Assembly: GCF_002715865.1 (NCBI RefSeq)
Contig: NZ_CP017696.1
Location: 1,178,001 to 1,242,000 of the forward strand
Source: Bifidobacterium asteroides DSM 20089
GTDB taxonomy: Bacteria > Actinomycetota > Actinomycetes > Actinomycetales > Bifidobacteriaceae
Reading direction: 5' to 3'
DNA: 64,000 nt
Shown in pieces: positions 53,988 through 64,000 of the stretch. A program made the translations under genes and the position numbers. The notes beneath the pieces are model-generated. The model did no database searches, had not been told where the DNA came from, and saw only the letters and a list, made by a program, of their open reading frames with translations. How positions within the stretch are numbered: position 1 is the first letter of the stretch; every line of letters starts with the position of its first letter.

Positions 53988-56297
53988 TCAGGTCAGATCC
54001 TTGGGATCCATCCGGAAGCGCAGCTCTCCTCGCCCGCGACCGGCCACGTACCTGGCCTGAGCCTGCTTGAGATCGTCAGCCAGCTTGTCCCGGCGGCTGG
54101 TGGGCACCCGAACCAGGGCTCTGACCCTGTCCTGGGTTCCCTCCAGATAACCCACTTTCAGTGTGGACGGCGCTGGTATGGGCACAGGCCCAAGTAGGGC
54201 AGGGACCGGCTCAGGGCCAACTTCTGTCACAGCCTCCTGACCCGGCGCGATCCCGACGGCGTCCAGCATCCAGATGACGGCCTCCCTTTCGCCCCAGATT
54301 GCAGCCATGCCGACCGCAGGGGGCATGGCAGTCAGCCGACGGTCCTCCAGGTCGGCAGCCGCCAACACCGGCCCCTGCCAGGTCATCAACGCCTGGGCCA
54401 GCTGTGGATCACACTCTCCCAGAAGAAGCACCTGCCCCCCCTTGGACCGGGGGCGACAGAATGATGCCACGCGCATCCAGGCTCCCAGAGTGTCCATACG
54501 TGCATCGACGCCAGGGGCATACAGGCTGGTCCAGGCATCCAGAATGGCCACGGCCCGGTATCCTCGCGACAGCCGTGGCAAACCCGAATCGCCAGTGTCC
54601 TTATTGTTATTGTTGCCATCGACGCTCGAGCCAACCACCCTGGGCTCGGCGCCCGGGGTGGCGATGACCAGACTGGGACGATCCTGTACACGCTCGACCA
54701 CCCCACGGGGCTGACTGGCCGAAGATATGACGATTGGTACATTTCTGAAAAGCATGCGCAGCTCCTGTGCCGTCCCGGCGGCGCCCACCCTGACCACTCG
54801 GAGCCGTGAACCCCCGCAATCCGGGCAGGACCAGTCCGTGGCCGCAGCCCCGCACCAAGCGCATCGGGGCGCGCCAGGCCGCCGCGCCCGCAGGGGCCCG
54901 GTGCAACGCGAGCAACGAGCCTGATGATGGCAGCGAGCACAACTCAGGCTTTCGAAGATGCCGTCCTGAGGGATGGACAGTAGAACCGGACCACGCTCCA
55001 AGGCTTTGTTTATAACGGCGACGGCGGTGTGAGGAACCCGGGCGCCTATGGTCGGATCAGCCAGATGGCTTAGTTCCTCTCGGTTGAGCCAGCGAATCCA
55101 AGGCAGCAGGGTCGTCACTGCAGACCGGTCAAGCGGCAAGGCGGTGCCTGGACCGGTCACTCCGGAGTCCGCTTCAATGGCCTCGGGCAGACTCTCCCAG
55201 TGGGAACGCACGCTTCTGGCACGGCCCATGGCCAGGAAGACACCGCCGTGGGCACGCGCCCGCAGCCTCAGCACCCCCCGGGCATTGGCGTAGGGCATCA
55301 TCCCGTCGGCGTACTGGTAGCTGGCATCGTCCATCAGAGCGAAGAGGGCGGGACCTTCCACCGGGGCGTACATGGCAGCCCGCAACCCGATGGCGCAGCG
55401 GACCTGACCGGAGGCCAGCGCGAGGTAGGCCCTGTAGCGTTCGGCAGGAGCCATGCCGCTGTCCAGAATGGCGAAATCACCGGACCAGCCGTGGGCCTCC
55501 TGGTGTCCAGGGCCTGCGGTGACGGGAGGGCCGAAGGGATGCAGCCCCAGCTGTTGGAGGACTGCGGACAGATGAGCCACCTGACGGATGCCCGGCAGTA
55601 CCATAACCGCCGATCGGCCGGCCAGCAGGGCCTCTATCAGTACCCTGGCAGCAAGTAGAGCGGCTTGGTCCATACCGGGCAGAATGTCAGTCAGATAGGC
55701 GGCGAAGGTATCCTCTTCCAGCGACTGATCCAGTTTCTCCAACCCCTGATAGCCCGGATCAAGCTCCAGTTTCAATTCCTTCTGCCGCTGGGCCAGTCCT
55801 GCCACCCATGCAGGGTCGGACGCCAACCGAGGCTGACCGGGAACCAGCTGCTGCTCCTTGTCGATGCGGGCCACACGAGGGGGCAGAGCCAGCCGCAGAA
55901 TGTTGGCCTCAGTACCTCCATAGGCCCTGGCGATGGCAGTGATGTCCGCGCGCAGAGAAGGTGAAATCAGGCTGCGATCCAACACCACCCGCTCCAGGAA
56001 GCGCAGGGAGGCACGGGAAACCTGGCTGTCTGCCACACGTGCCCAGATGATGCCGTTGACCCTGCGCGCCCCGAACCGGACGCGAACCAGGCATCCCGGC
56101 CGTGCATGACCGTCCTGGTCGGCATCCACCAGATAATCAAAGGTCCCGCCCAGATGAGTGGCCTGCACGTCCAGCACCACCCGTGCCACAGGGAGTTCAT
56201 CGGCCGGTCGGCGCGGAGGTTTCTTTCGACTGCTGCTCGAACGACGGCGCGGAGCAAGACCGTCCAGGGCGGGCTGACTGACTTCCTGCGAATCCAT
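53988..56297 (-). CDS. priA: Primosomal protein N' (PriA), ATPase motifs lost
   Basis: This 769-residue protein is the actinobacterial form of PriA for restarting stalled replication forks. The 3'-DNA-binding N-terminal domain (about residues 30-140, ARVVLDVQATHLGGTFDYLV) is clear, and eight cysteines between about residue 450 and 500 (CARCHHQARCSRC, CAWCG, CPDCG) form the zinc-binding region. The normal Walker A GxxGSGKT is absent (LLAARVLIEALLAGRSAV) and the DEEH box is LMDDASYQYA. It therefore should not act as an ATP-driven helicase. I chose ATG 56297 with GGAGGA 4 nt upstream; longer starts would read into the metK terminator. Confidence 0.92.
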   Translation of the reverse strand: MDSQEVSQPALDGLAPRRRSSSSRKKPPRRPADELPVARVVLDVQATHLGGTFDYLVDADQDGHARPGCLVRVRFGARRVNGIIWARVADSQVSRASLRFLERVVLDRSLISPSLRADITAIARAYGGTEANILRLALPPRVARIDKEQQLVPGQPRLASDPAWVAGLAQRQKELKLELDPGYQGLEKLDQSLEEDTFAAYLTDILPGMDQAALLAARVLIEALLAGRSAVMVLPGIRQVAHLSAVLQQLGLHPFGPPVTAGPGHQEAHGWSGDFAILDSGMAPAERYRAYLALASGQVRCAIGLRAAMYAPVEGPALFALMDDASYQYADGMMPYANARGVLRLRARAHGGVFLAMGRARSVRSHWESLPEAIEADSGVTGPGTALPLDRSAVTTLLPWIRWLNREELSHLADPTIGARVPHTAVAVINKALERGPVLLSIPQDGIFESLSCARCHHQARCSRCTGPLRARRPGAPRCAWCGAAATDWSCPDCGGSRLRVVRVGAAGTAQELRMLFRNVPIVISSASQPRGVVERVQDRPSLVIATPGAEPRVVGSSVDGNNNNKDTGDSGLPRLSRGYRAVAILDAWTSLYAPGVDARMDTLGAWMRVASFCRPRSKGGQVLLLGECDPQLAQALMTWQGPVLAAADLEDRRLTAMPPAVGMAAIWGEREAVIWMLDAVGIAPGQEAVTEVGPEPVPALLGPVPIPAPSTLKVGYLEGTQDRVRALVRVPTSRRDKLADDLKQAQARYVAGRGRGELRFRMDPKDLT

Positions 56298-56328
56298 GGC
56301 TCCTCCCCACGTTTCGACAATTAAGAGA

Positions 56329-56373
56329 GCCACGGCGGATTCCCCAGTCGATGACCTGGGAACCCGCCGTGGC
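56329..56373 (-). terminator. Terminator of metK
   Basis: GCCACGGCGG pairs with CCGCCGTGGC and the inner CCCAG with CTGGG. On the minus strand a T-rich stretch (CTCTTAATTGT) follows, between the metK stop and the priA start. Confidence 0.75.
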
Positions 56374-56389
56374 CCTTGATGAACAGCTA

Positions 56390-57610
56390 CTACCTGGTCA
56401 TGCCGATGGCGGCCTTGAGCTCGCCCACCTTGTCCACCTGCTCCCAGGTGAAGTCGGGATCCTCCCGGCCGAAGTGCCCATAGGCTGCAGTCTTGGCATA
56501 AATGGGCCTCAACAGATCCAGCTCATCGATGATGGCAGCGGGCCGCAGGTCGAAGACCTCGCGCACGGCCTGCTGGATCTGATCTCGGCTGACCCCCTGC
56601 TCGGTGCCATAGGTCTCAACGTTGACGCTGACCGGATCGGCCACGCCAATGGCATAGGCCACCTGGACCTCGACCTTGTGCGCCAATCCAGCGGCCACTA
56701 TGTTCTTGGCCACCCAACGCGCGGCGTAGGCAGCGGACCGGTCGACCTTGCTGGGATCCTTGCCGGAGAAGGCACCGCCTCCATGATGGGCCGCACCGCC
56801 ATAAGTGTCCACAATGATCTTGCGTCCGGTCAGTCCTGCGTCAGCCGCAGGGCCGCCCAGAATAAAGGAACCGGTCGGATTGACCAACACCCGGTAGCCC
56901 TGGTGCTCGACGGCTTTGCCGCAAACGCGATCCAGCACGGGCGTGATGACATGCTCCGTCAACTGCTCCTGCAGCCAGTCATGCCCAACCTCGGGATCGT
57001 GCTGGGTGGAGATGAGGACCGTATCCACCCGGCGGGGGCGGTCATTCTGATCGTATTCGATGGTGACCTGGGTCTTGCCGTCAGGCCGCAAATGAGGGAT
57101 GATCCCATCCTTGCGCACCTGCGCCAGTCGGAAGGCCAGCTGATGCGCCAGATGGATGGGCAGGGGCATGAGCGTGTCTGTCTCATCGCAGGCGTAACCG
57201 AACATGACTCCCTGGTCGCCGGCCCCCTGGGACTGGTAACGCTCCTCACGGGTGGCAGCGTTCTCCTGGCTGGCCGACAGCCGTTCCACACCCTGGTTGA
57301 TTTCCTTGCTCTGCTCGCTCAGGGCCACGGTCACGCCGCAGGAATCCGCATCCAATCCAATATCGGATGAGGTGTAGCCGATCCTGCGCAGCACCGACCG
57401 GACCTGGGACTGAATGTCCGTGTAGCCCTGGGATGAGACTTCTCCGAAGACGAAGAAGAGGCCAGTCGCCGCTGATGTCTCCACAGCCACATGCGAGTGC
57501 GGATCCTGGGCGATCAAATCGTCCAGGATGGCATCGGAAACCTGGTCGCAGACCTTGTCAGGATGGCCCTCGGTCACCGACTCGGCCGAAATCAGCCGTC
57601 GTTCTGTCAT
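56390..57610 (-). CDS. metK: Methionine adenosyltransferase
   Basis: This 406-residue enzyme makes S-adenosylmethionine from methionine and ATP. Recognised blocks are [15 protein letters not shown] near the N-terminus, [37 protein letters not shown] and the phosphate-binding [16 protein letters not shown]. The length is normal. I chose ATG 57610, which has GGTGG 5 nt upstream; a GTG at 57619 is possible. It lies 63 bp downstream of rpoZ and ends at its own terminator. Confidence 0.97.
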   Translation of the reverse strand: MTERRLISAESVTEGHPDKVCDQVSDAILDDLIAQDPHSHVAVETSAATGLFFVFGEVSSQGYTDIQSQVRSVLRRIGYTSSDIGLDADSCGVTVALSEQSKEINQGVERLSASQENAATREERYQSQGAGDQGVMFGYACDETDTLMPLPIHLAHQLAFRLAQVRKDGIIPHLRPDGKTQVTIEYDQNDRPRRVDTVLISTQHDPEVGHDWLQEQLTEHVITPVLDRVCGKAVEHQGYRVLVNPTGSFILGGPAADAGLTGRKIIVDTYGGAAHHGGGAFSGKDPSKVDRSAAYAARWVAKNIVAAGLAHKVEVQVAYAIGVADPVSVNVETYGTEQGVSRDQIQQAVREVFDLRPAAIIDELDLLRPIYAKTAAYGHFGREDPDFTWEQVDKVGELKAAIGMTR

Positions 57611-57672
57611 TTCATCCACCTTTACCTTGAAACCGTCACCGCCCGAGGACCCTGCACTGAGAGTCGAAAGGT

Positions 57673-57957
57673 TCAGTTGCCTTCGCTCAGATCGTCCTCG
57701 CCCAGGGTCTCCTCAAGCAGGCCCTCATTGATCTCGCGGAAAGCGATGGACAGGGGCTTCTCCTGGTTCTGGTACTCGACAAGGGGGCCGACGTTCTGCA
57801 ACAGGCCCTCATTGAGCTGTGTGAAATAGGAATTGATCTGACGGGCCCGCTTGGCCGCGAAAATGGACAGCGCATACTTCGAATCGGCGTGCTTCATAAG
57901 ATCGTCGATGGGAGGATTCGCAAATCCCTGCGGATGGGGCTCGGTACCGAATGCCAT
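57673..57957 (-). CDS. rpoZ: RNA polymerase omega subunit
   Basis: This 94-residue subunit helps assemble the RNA polymerase beta' subunit. The conserved [19 protein letters not shown] region near residues 28-46, with the lysine/alanine/arginine-rich helix, is the family hallmark, followed by the PLSIAFREI strand. An N-terminal stretch of about 20 residues and an acidic C-terminus are typical of bifidobacteria. I chose ATG 57957, with GGAG 9 nt upstream; a longer frame of 11 residues lacks this. Confidence 0.93.
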   Translation of the reverse strand: MAFGTEPHPQGFANPPIDDLMKHADSKYALSIFAAKRARQINSYFTQLNEGLLQNVGPLVEYQNQEKPLSIAFREINEGLLEETLGEDDLSEGN

Positions 57958-58135
57958 AAGATGTTTCTCCAATTCAACTGGATGAACCATTCATTCAATC
58001 TGTATGATTTTACCGCCCGGGCTCGATTTTAGCCTCAGATGCTTTGCTGCCGGGAAAAGCATTGCAAACACGCCGAAAATTCCAACATGTGGTCATGTTC
58101 GGGCCGTCGCTGTCCCTGTTCACTTGAATGAAACT

Positions 58136-59995
58136 ATGCAGATGCGATCAGCCAAATTGATGAAGGAACGAGAGTTCGCGGGCGCCCGTGCTCTCTACCG
58201 TGCCGCTGGCGTCAAGGGTGAGGACTTCGGCAAGCCCATCGTGGCCATCGCCAACTCCTTCTCTGAGTTCGTGCCCGGCCACGTCCACCTGAACAAGGTA
58301 GGGCGCATGGTCTCCAAGGCCGTCAAGGAGGCGGGCGGCATCCCCCGCGAGTTCAACACCATCGCCGTGGACGACGGCATCGCCATGGGCCATACGGGCA
58401 TGCTCTACTCCCTGCCCAGCCGTGACCTGATCGCGGATGCCGTGGAGTACTCGGTCAACGCCCACTGTGCCGATGCCCTGATCTGCATTTCCAACTGCGA
58501 CAAGATCACGCCGGGCATGCTGATGGCCGCTCTGCGTCTGAACATTCCCACGGTCTTCGTCTCCGGCGGCCCCATGGAGGCAGGACGCACGGTCATGCCT
58601 GACGGAACAGTCAAAGAGAGCACCGATCTGATCGACGTCATGTACGCCTCGGCTGACGACAGCATCGACGATGCTGGCCTGCTGGCCTTGGAGAAGACCG
58701 TCTGCCCCACCTGCGGCTCCTGCGCAGGCATGTTCACCGCCAACTCAATGAACTGCCTGACCGAGGCCATGGGTCTGGCCCTGCCCGGCAACGGCACCAC
58801 TCTGGCTTCGCACACGGCCCGAAAGATGCTCTTCGAGCGGGCTGGCAAGCTGGTCGTCGAAATCGCCAACCGGTACTACCAGGATGACGACGACTCGGTC
58901 CTGCCGCGTTCCATCGCCACCAAGAAAGCCTTCGAAAACGCCATGACCATGGACGTGGCCATGGGAGGATCCACCAACACCGTCCTGCACATCCTGGCCG
59001 CCGCTCAGTCGGCGGATGTGGACTTCACCCTGGATGACATCGAGCGCATCTCCCACACGGTCCCCTGCATCTGCAAGGCCTCCCCCTCCGGAGACTGGGA
59101 GATATCCGACGTCCACCGGGCTGGCGGCATCTGCGGCATCCTGGGTGAGCTGGATCGAGGCGGGGTACTGCACAAGGACACACATTCCATTGATTACCCG
59201 GACCTGGAGTCAAAGCTCAACGACTGGGACATCATGCGACCCACCTGTCTGGACCAGGCCAAGGAGCTCTACCACGCAGCGCCCGGACACATCACCTCCC
59301 CCGAGCCCTTCAACCAGTCCAAGGAATGGAAGGATCTGGACACCGACCGCGTCAATGGTGCCATTCACGACCTGGATCACCCGGCCGTCTCCGAAGGCGG
59401 TCTTGCTATACTGCGCGGCAATCTGGCCCCCGACGGCTGTGTGGTCAAGACCGCAGGCGTGCCCAAGGAGATCTGGAACTTCCGCGGACCGGCCTTGGTT
59501 GTCGAATCACAGGAGCAGGCGGTGGAGGTCATACTCAACGGCACCCTGCACAAGGGCCAGGCCCTGGTCATCCGTTATGAGGGACCCAAGGGCGGTCCAG
59601 GCATGCAGGAGATGCTCTACCCCACCTCATTCGTCAAGGGCAAGGGAATCGGCAAGGATGTGGCCCTGCTGACCGACGGCCGCTACTCCGGCGGCTCATC
59701 AGGCCTGGCCATCGGCCATATCGCTCCCGAGGCTGCCAGCAAGGGCCCCATCGCCTTGATCCGCAACGGCGACATGATTCGCATCGACATCCCCAACCGA
59801 CGTGTGGACGTTGAGCTGAGCGATGAGGAACTCGCCCAACGCCGCGCAGAACTGGAGGCCGGCGAAGGCTACGTGGCCCACAGGGACCGCAAGGTCTCCC
59901 TGGCTCTGAAGGCCTACGCCGCCTTCGCCCGTTCTGCAGACAAGGGCGCCACACGCGACCCAGATCTGATCAACCGGTTGTCCGGCCTGGACTGA
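58136..59995 (+). CDS. ilvD: Dihydroxy-acid dehydratase
   Basis: This 619-residue iron-sulphur enzyme catalyses the penultimate step of valine and isoleucine synthesis. It has [11 protein letters not shown], the cysteine motifs [12 protein letters not shown] and [19 protein letters not shown] for the cluster, and [18 protein letters not shown] near the C-terminus. I chose ATG 58136 (MQMRSAKLM), as in the family; the longer frame has no homology. The ribosome site is poor; a TTGAAT box lies 6 nt upstream and may mark a leaderless start. Divergent from rpoZ. Confidence 0.96.
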   Translation: MQMRSAKLMKEREFAGARALYRAAGVKGEDFGKPIVAIANSFSEFVPGHVHLNKVGRMVSKAVKEAGGIPREFNTIAVDDGIAMGHTGMLYSLPSRDLIADAVEYSVNAHCADALICISNCDKITPGMLMAALRLNIPTVFVSGGPMEAGRTVMPDGTVKESTDLIDVMYASADDSIDDAGLLALEKTVCPTCGSCAGMFTANSMNCLTEAMGLALPGNGTTLASHTARKMLFERAGKLVVEIANRYYQDDDDSVLPRSIATKKAFENAMTMDVAMGGSTNTVLHILAAAQSADVDFTLDDIERISHTVPCICKASPSGDWEISDVHRAGGICGILGELDRGGVLHKDTHSIDYPDLESKLNDWDIMRPTCLDQAKELYHAAPGHITSPEPFNQSKEWKDLDTDRVNGAIHDLDHPAVSEGGLAILRGNLAPDGCVVKTAGVPKEIWNFRGPALVVESQEQAVEVILNGTLHKGQALVIRYEGPKGGPGMQEMLYPTSFVKGKGIGKDVALLTDGRYSGGSSGLAIGHIAPEAASKGPIALIRNGDMIRIDIPNRRVDVELSDEELAQRRAELEAGEGYVAHRDRKVSLALKAYAAFARSADKGATRDPDLINRLSGLD

Positions 59996-60003
59996 TAAAC
60001 CCA

Positions 60004-60043
60004 AATCCTCCAATCGGGCTCTTACTCGATTGGGGGATTTTTT
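60004..60043 (+). terminator. Rho-independent terminator of ilvD
   Basis: AATCCTCCAATCG (60004-60016) pairs with CGATTGGGGGATT (60027-60039), followed by six T residues. It lies 9 bp after the stop. Confidence 0.9.
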
Positions 60044-60070
60044 GACTCTTCTGAAGTAAAGGCCAGGTGC

Positions 60071-60730
60071 TCAGAGACCGTATTCCTTGGCGATTGCTTC
60101 CCAAAGCGTCCGGGCTGCTTTATCCACGCTATCGTTGACTATGACCTGGTCGAACTGATCCTCGGAGGCCAGCTCCACCTTGGCGGTCTCCAGCCTGCGG
60201 GCACGCTGCTCCTCATTTTCAGTTCCCCGCATGTTCAGCCTGGTGACCAGATCCTGGAATGAGGGCGGCGCCAGGAAGATATAGAAGACTTCCAGGCCCA
60301 GCTCCCCCGCCCGTTGGCGGACACGATGCGCCCCTTGCAGGTCGATCTCCAGAATTGTGGGCACACCTGCTGCCAGATGATCCAGGACCGGCTGCAAGGG
60401 AGTGCCGTAGTGGGACATGCCATGGACCAGGGCCGTCTCCAGAAAATCTCCGGCAGCCTCCCTGCGGGCAAACTCCTGCTCATCCATGAACCAGTAGGTG
60501 ACGCCGTCCTTTTCGCCTGGACGAGGTGCCCGGGTGGTAGCCGAGACGGAGACCCAGACCTCCGGGTGAGCATGGCGCAGGGCTGCTTCCACAGTACCTT
60601 TGCCGACGGCTGTGGGCCCCGTCAGCACGATCAACCGGCCGCCTGTCTTCCCCTGCCTCCCGGTCTGTTCCCCCGAAGAGTCCTGAGAAGAGTCCTGACT
60701 CGACATGTCGGCACCGCTGATCGCTGACAC
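60071..60730 (-). CDS. gmk: Guanylate kinase
   Basis: This 219-residue enzyme phosphorylates GMP to GDP. P-loop GPTAVGKGTV near residue 40, SATTRAPRPGEKDGVTYWF for GMP binding, and FLETALVHGMSHYGTP and ILEIDLQGAHRVR follow. The extra N-terminal 30 residues are low in complexity (SSQDSSQDSSGEQ). The start is uncertain: GTG 60730 has AGGAA about 6 nt upstream; ATG 60706 and GTG 60736 are alternatives. It is immediately downstream of carB, 74 bp apart, and probably shares its transcript. Confidence 0.94.
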   Translation of the reverse strand: MSAISGADMSSQDSSQDSSGEQTGRQGKTGGRLIVLTGPTAVGKGTVEAALRHAHPEVWVSVSATTRAPRPGEKDGVTYWFMDEQEFARREAAGDFLETALVHGMSHYGTPLQPVLDHLAAGVPTILEIDLQGAHRVRQRAGELGLEVFYIFLAPPSFQDLVTRLNMRGTENEEQRARRLETAKVELASEDQFDQVIVNDSVDKAARTLWEAIAKEYGL

Positions 60731-60803
60731 GGCCACTTCCTTTCCTAAAGGTCACCCTCCGGCGTAACTGGACCGGAACATAGGTCAATCATATAGCCAG
60801 CAC

Positions 60804-64000
<3,197 letters not shown>

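Overview
The window is high-GC and has the gene content and order of an actinobacterium of the Bifidobacterium type. The main signs are polyphosphate glucokinase, a riboflavin transporter S component followed by an energising unit fused into one protein (EcfA-EcfA'-EcfT), a pupylation locus (mpa-dop-pup-pafA) without 20S proteasome genes, DUF3027 next to a cold-shock-domain protein, a single HU gene, and a MoxR/DUF58/VWA cluster. The genus is an inference from gene content; no rRNA or tRNA gene was recognised. Most of the window is chromosomal core, with little sign of recent transfer.

Layout. 1-12 kb: a partial conserved protein of unknown role (-), a large polytopic membrane protein (+), a GH3 beta-glycosidase with an MFS sugar transporter (-), an aminotransferase (-), polyphosphate glucokinase (-), a nitroreductase and a histidine phosphatase (+). 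12-18.7 kb: a six-gene minus-strand operon headed by an ECF sigma factor and encoding two ABC export or resistance modules. 18.7-22 kb: sigma-A promoter, FMN riboswitch, RibU and the fused ECF energising protein, the riboflavin uptake unit. 22-33 kb: a degraded IS3-like fragment, clpC, DUF3027, a CSD protein, a two-component system with a TPM-domain protein, a WXG100 protein, groEL behind a three-half-site CIRCE array, and cspA. 33-40 kb: a LytR_C protein, uracil-DNA glycosylase, and a Bat-like cluster of six genes (moxR, DUF58, a small membrane protein, two VWA proteins, a tail protein) joined by five successive ATGA overlaps.

40-46 kb: a tiny WxG-type protein overlapping an alpha/beta hydrolase, a 13-C tract, purB, and a flippase-like membrane protein with a degenerate kinase-like middle domain; then HU. 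46.4-53.9 kb (-): pupylation operon (HAD hydrolase, fmt, mpa, dop, an inositol-phosphatase-like gene, pup, pafA). 54-64 kb: priA (ATPase-dead type), metK, rpoZ (-), ilvD (+), gmk and the 3' part of carB (-).

How it fits together: the window combines nucleotide and one-carbon metabolism (purB, carB, gmk, metK, fmt, ilvD), protein quality control (clpC, groEL, pupylation), envelope-stress-like and export functions (ECF sigma/ABC operon, Bat-like cluster, WXG proteins) and nutrient uptake (riboflavin ECF, GH3/MFS). Several plus-strand genes lack a Shine-Dalgarno sequence and instead carry a -10 hexamer exactly 6 nt before the start codon, which points to leaderless transcripts. The most interesting places are the proteasome-less pupylation locus with its embedded altered phosphatase-like protein, the WxG/hydrolase pair followed by a poly-C tract and a 27-codon bridging ORF, and the pseudokinase-flippase fusion.
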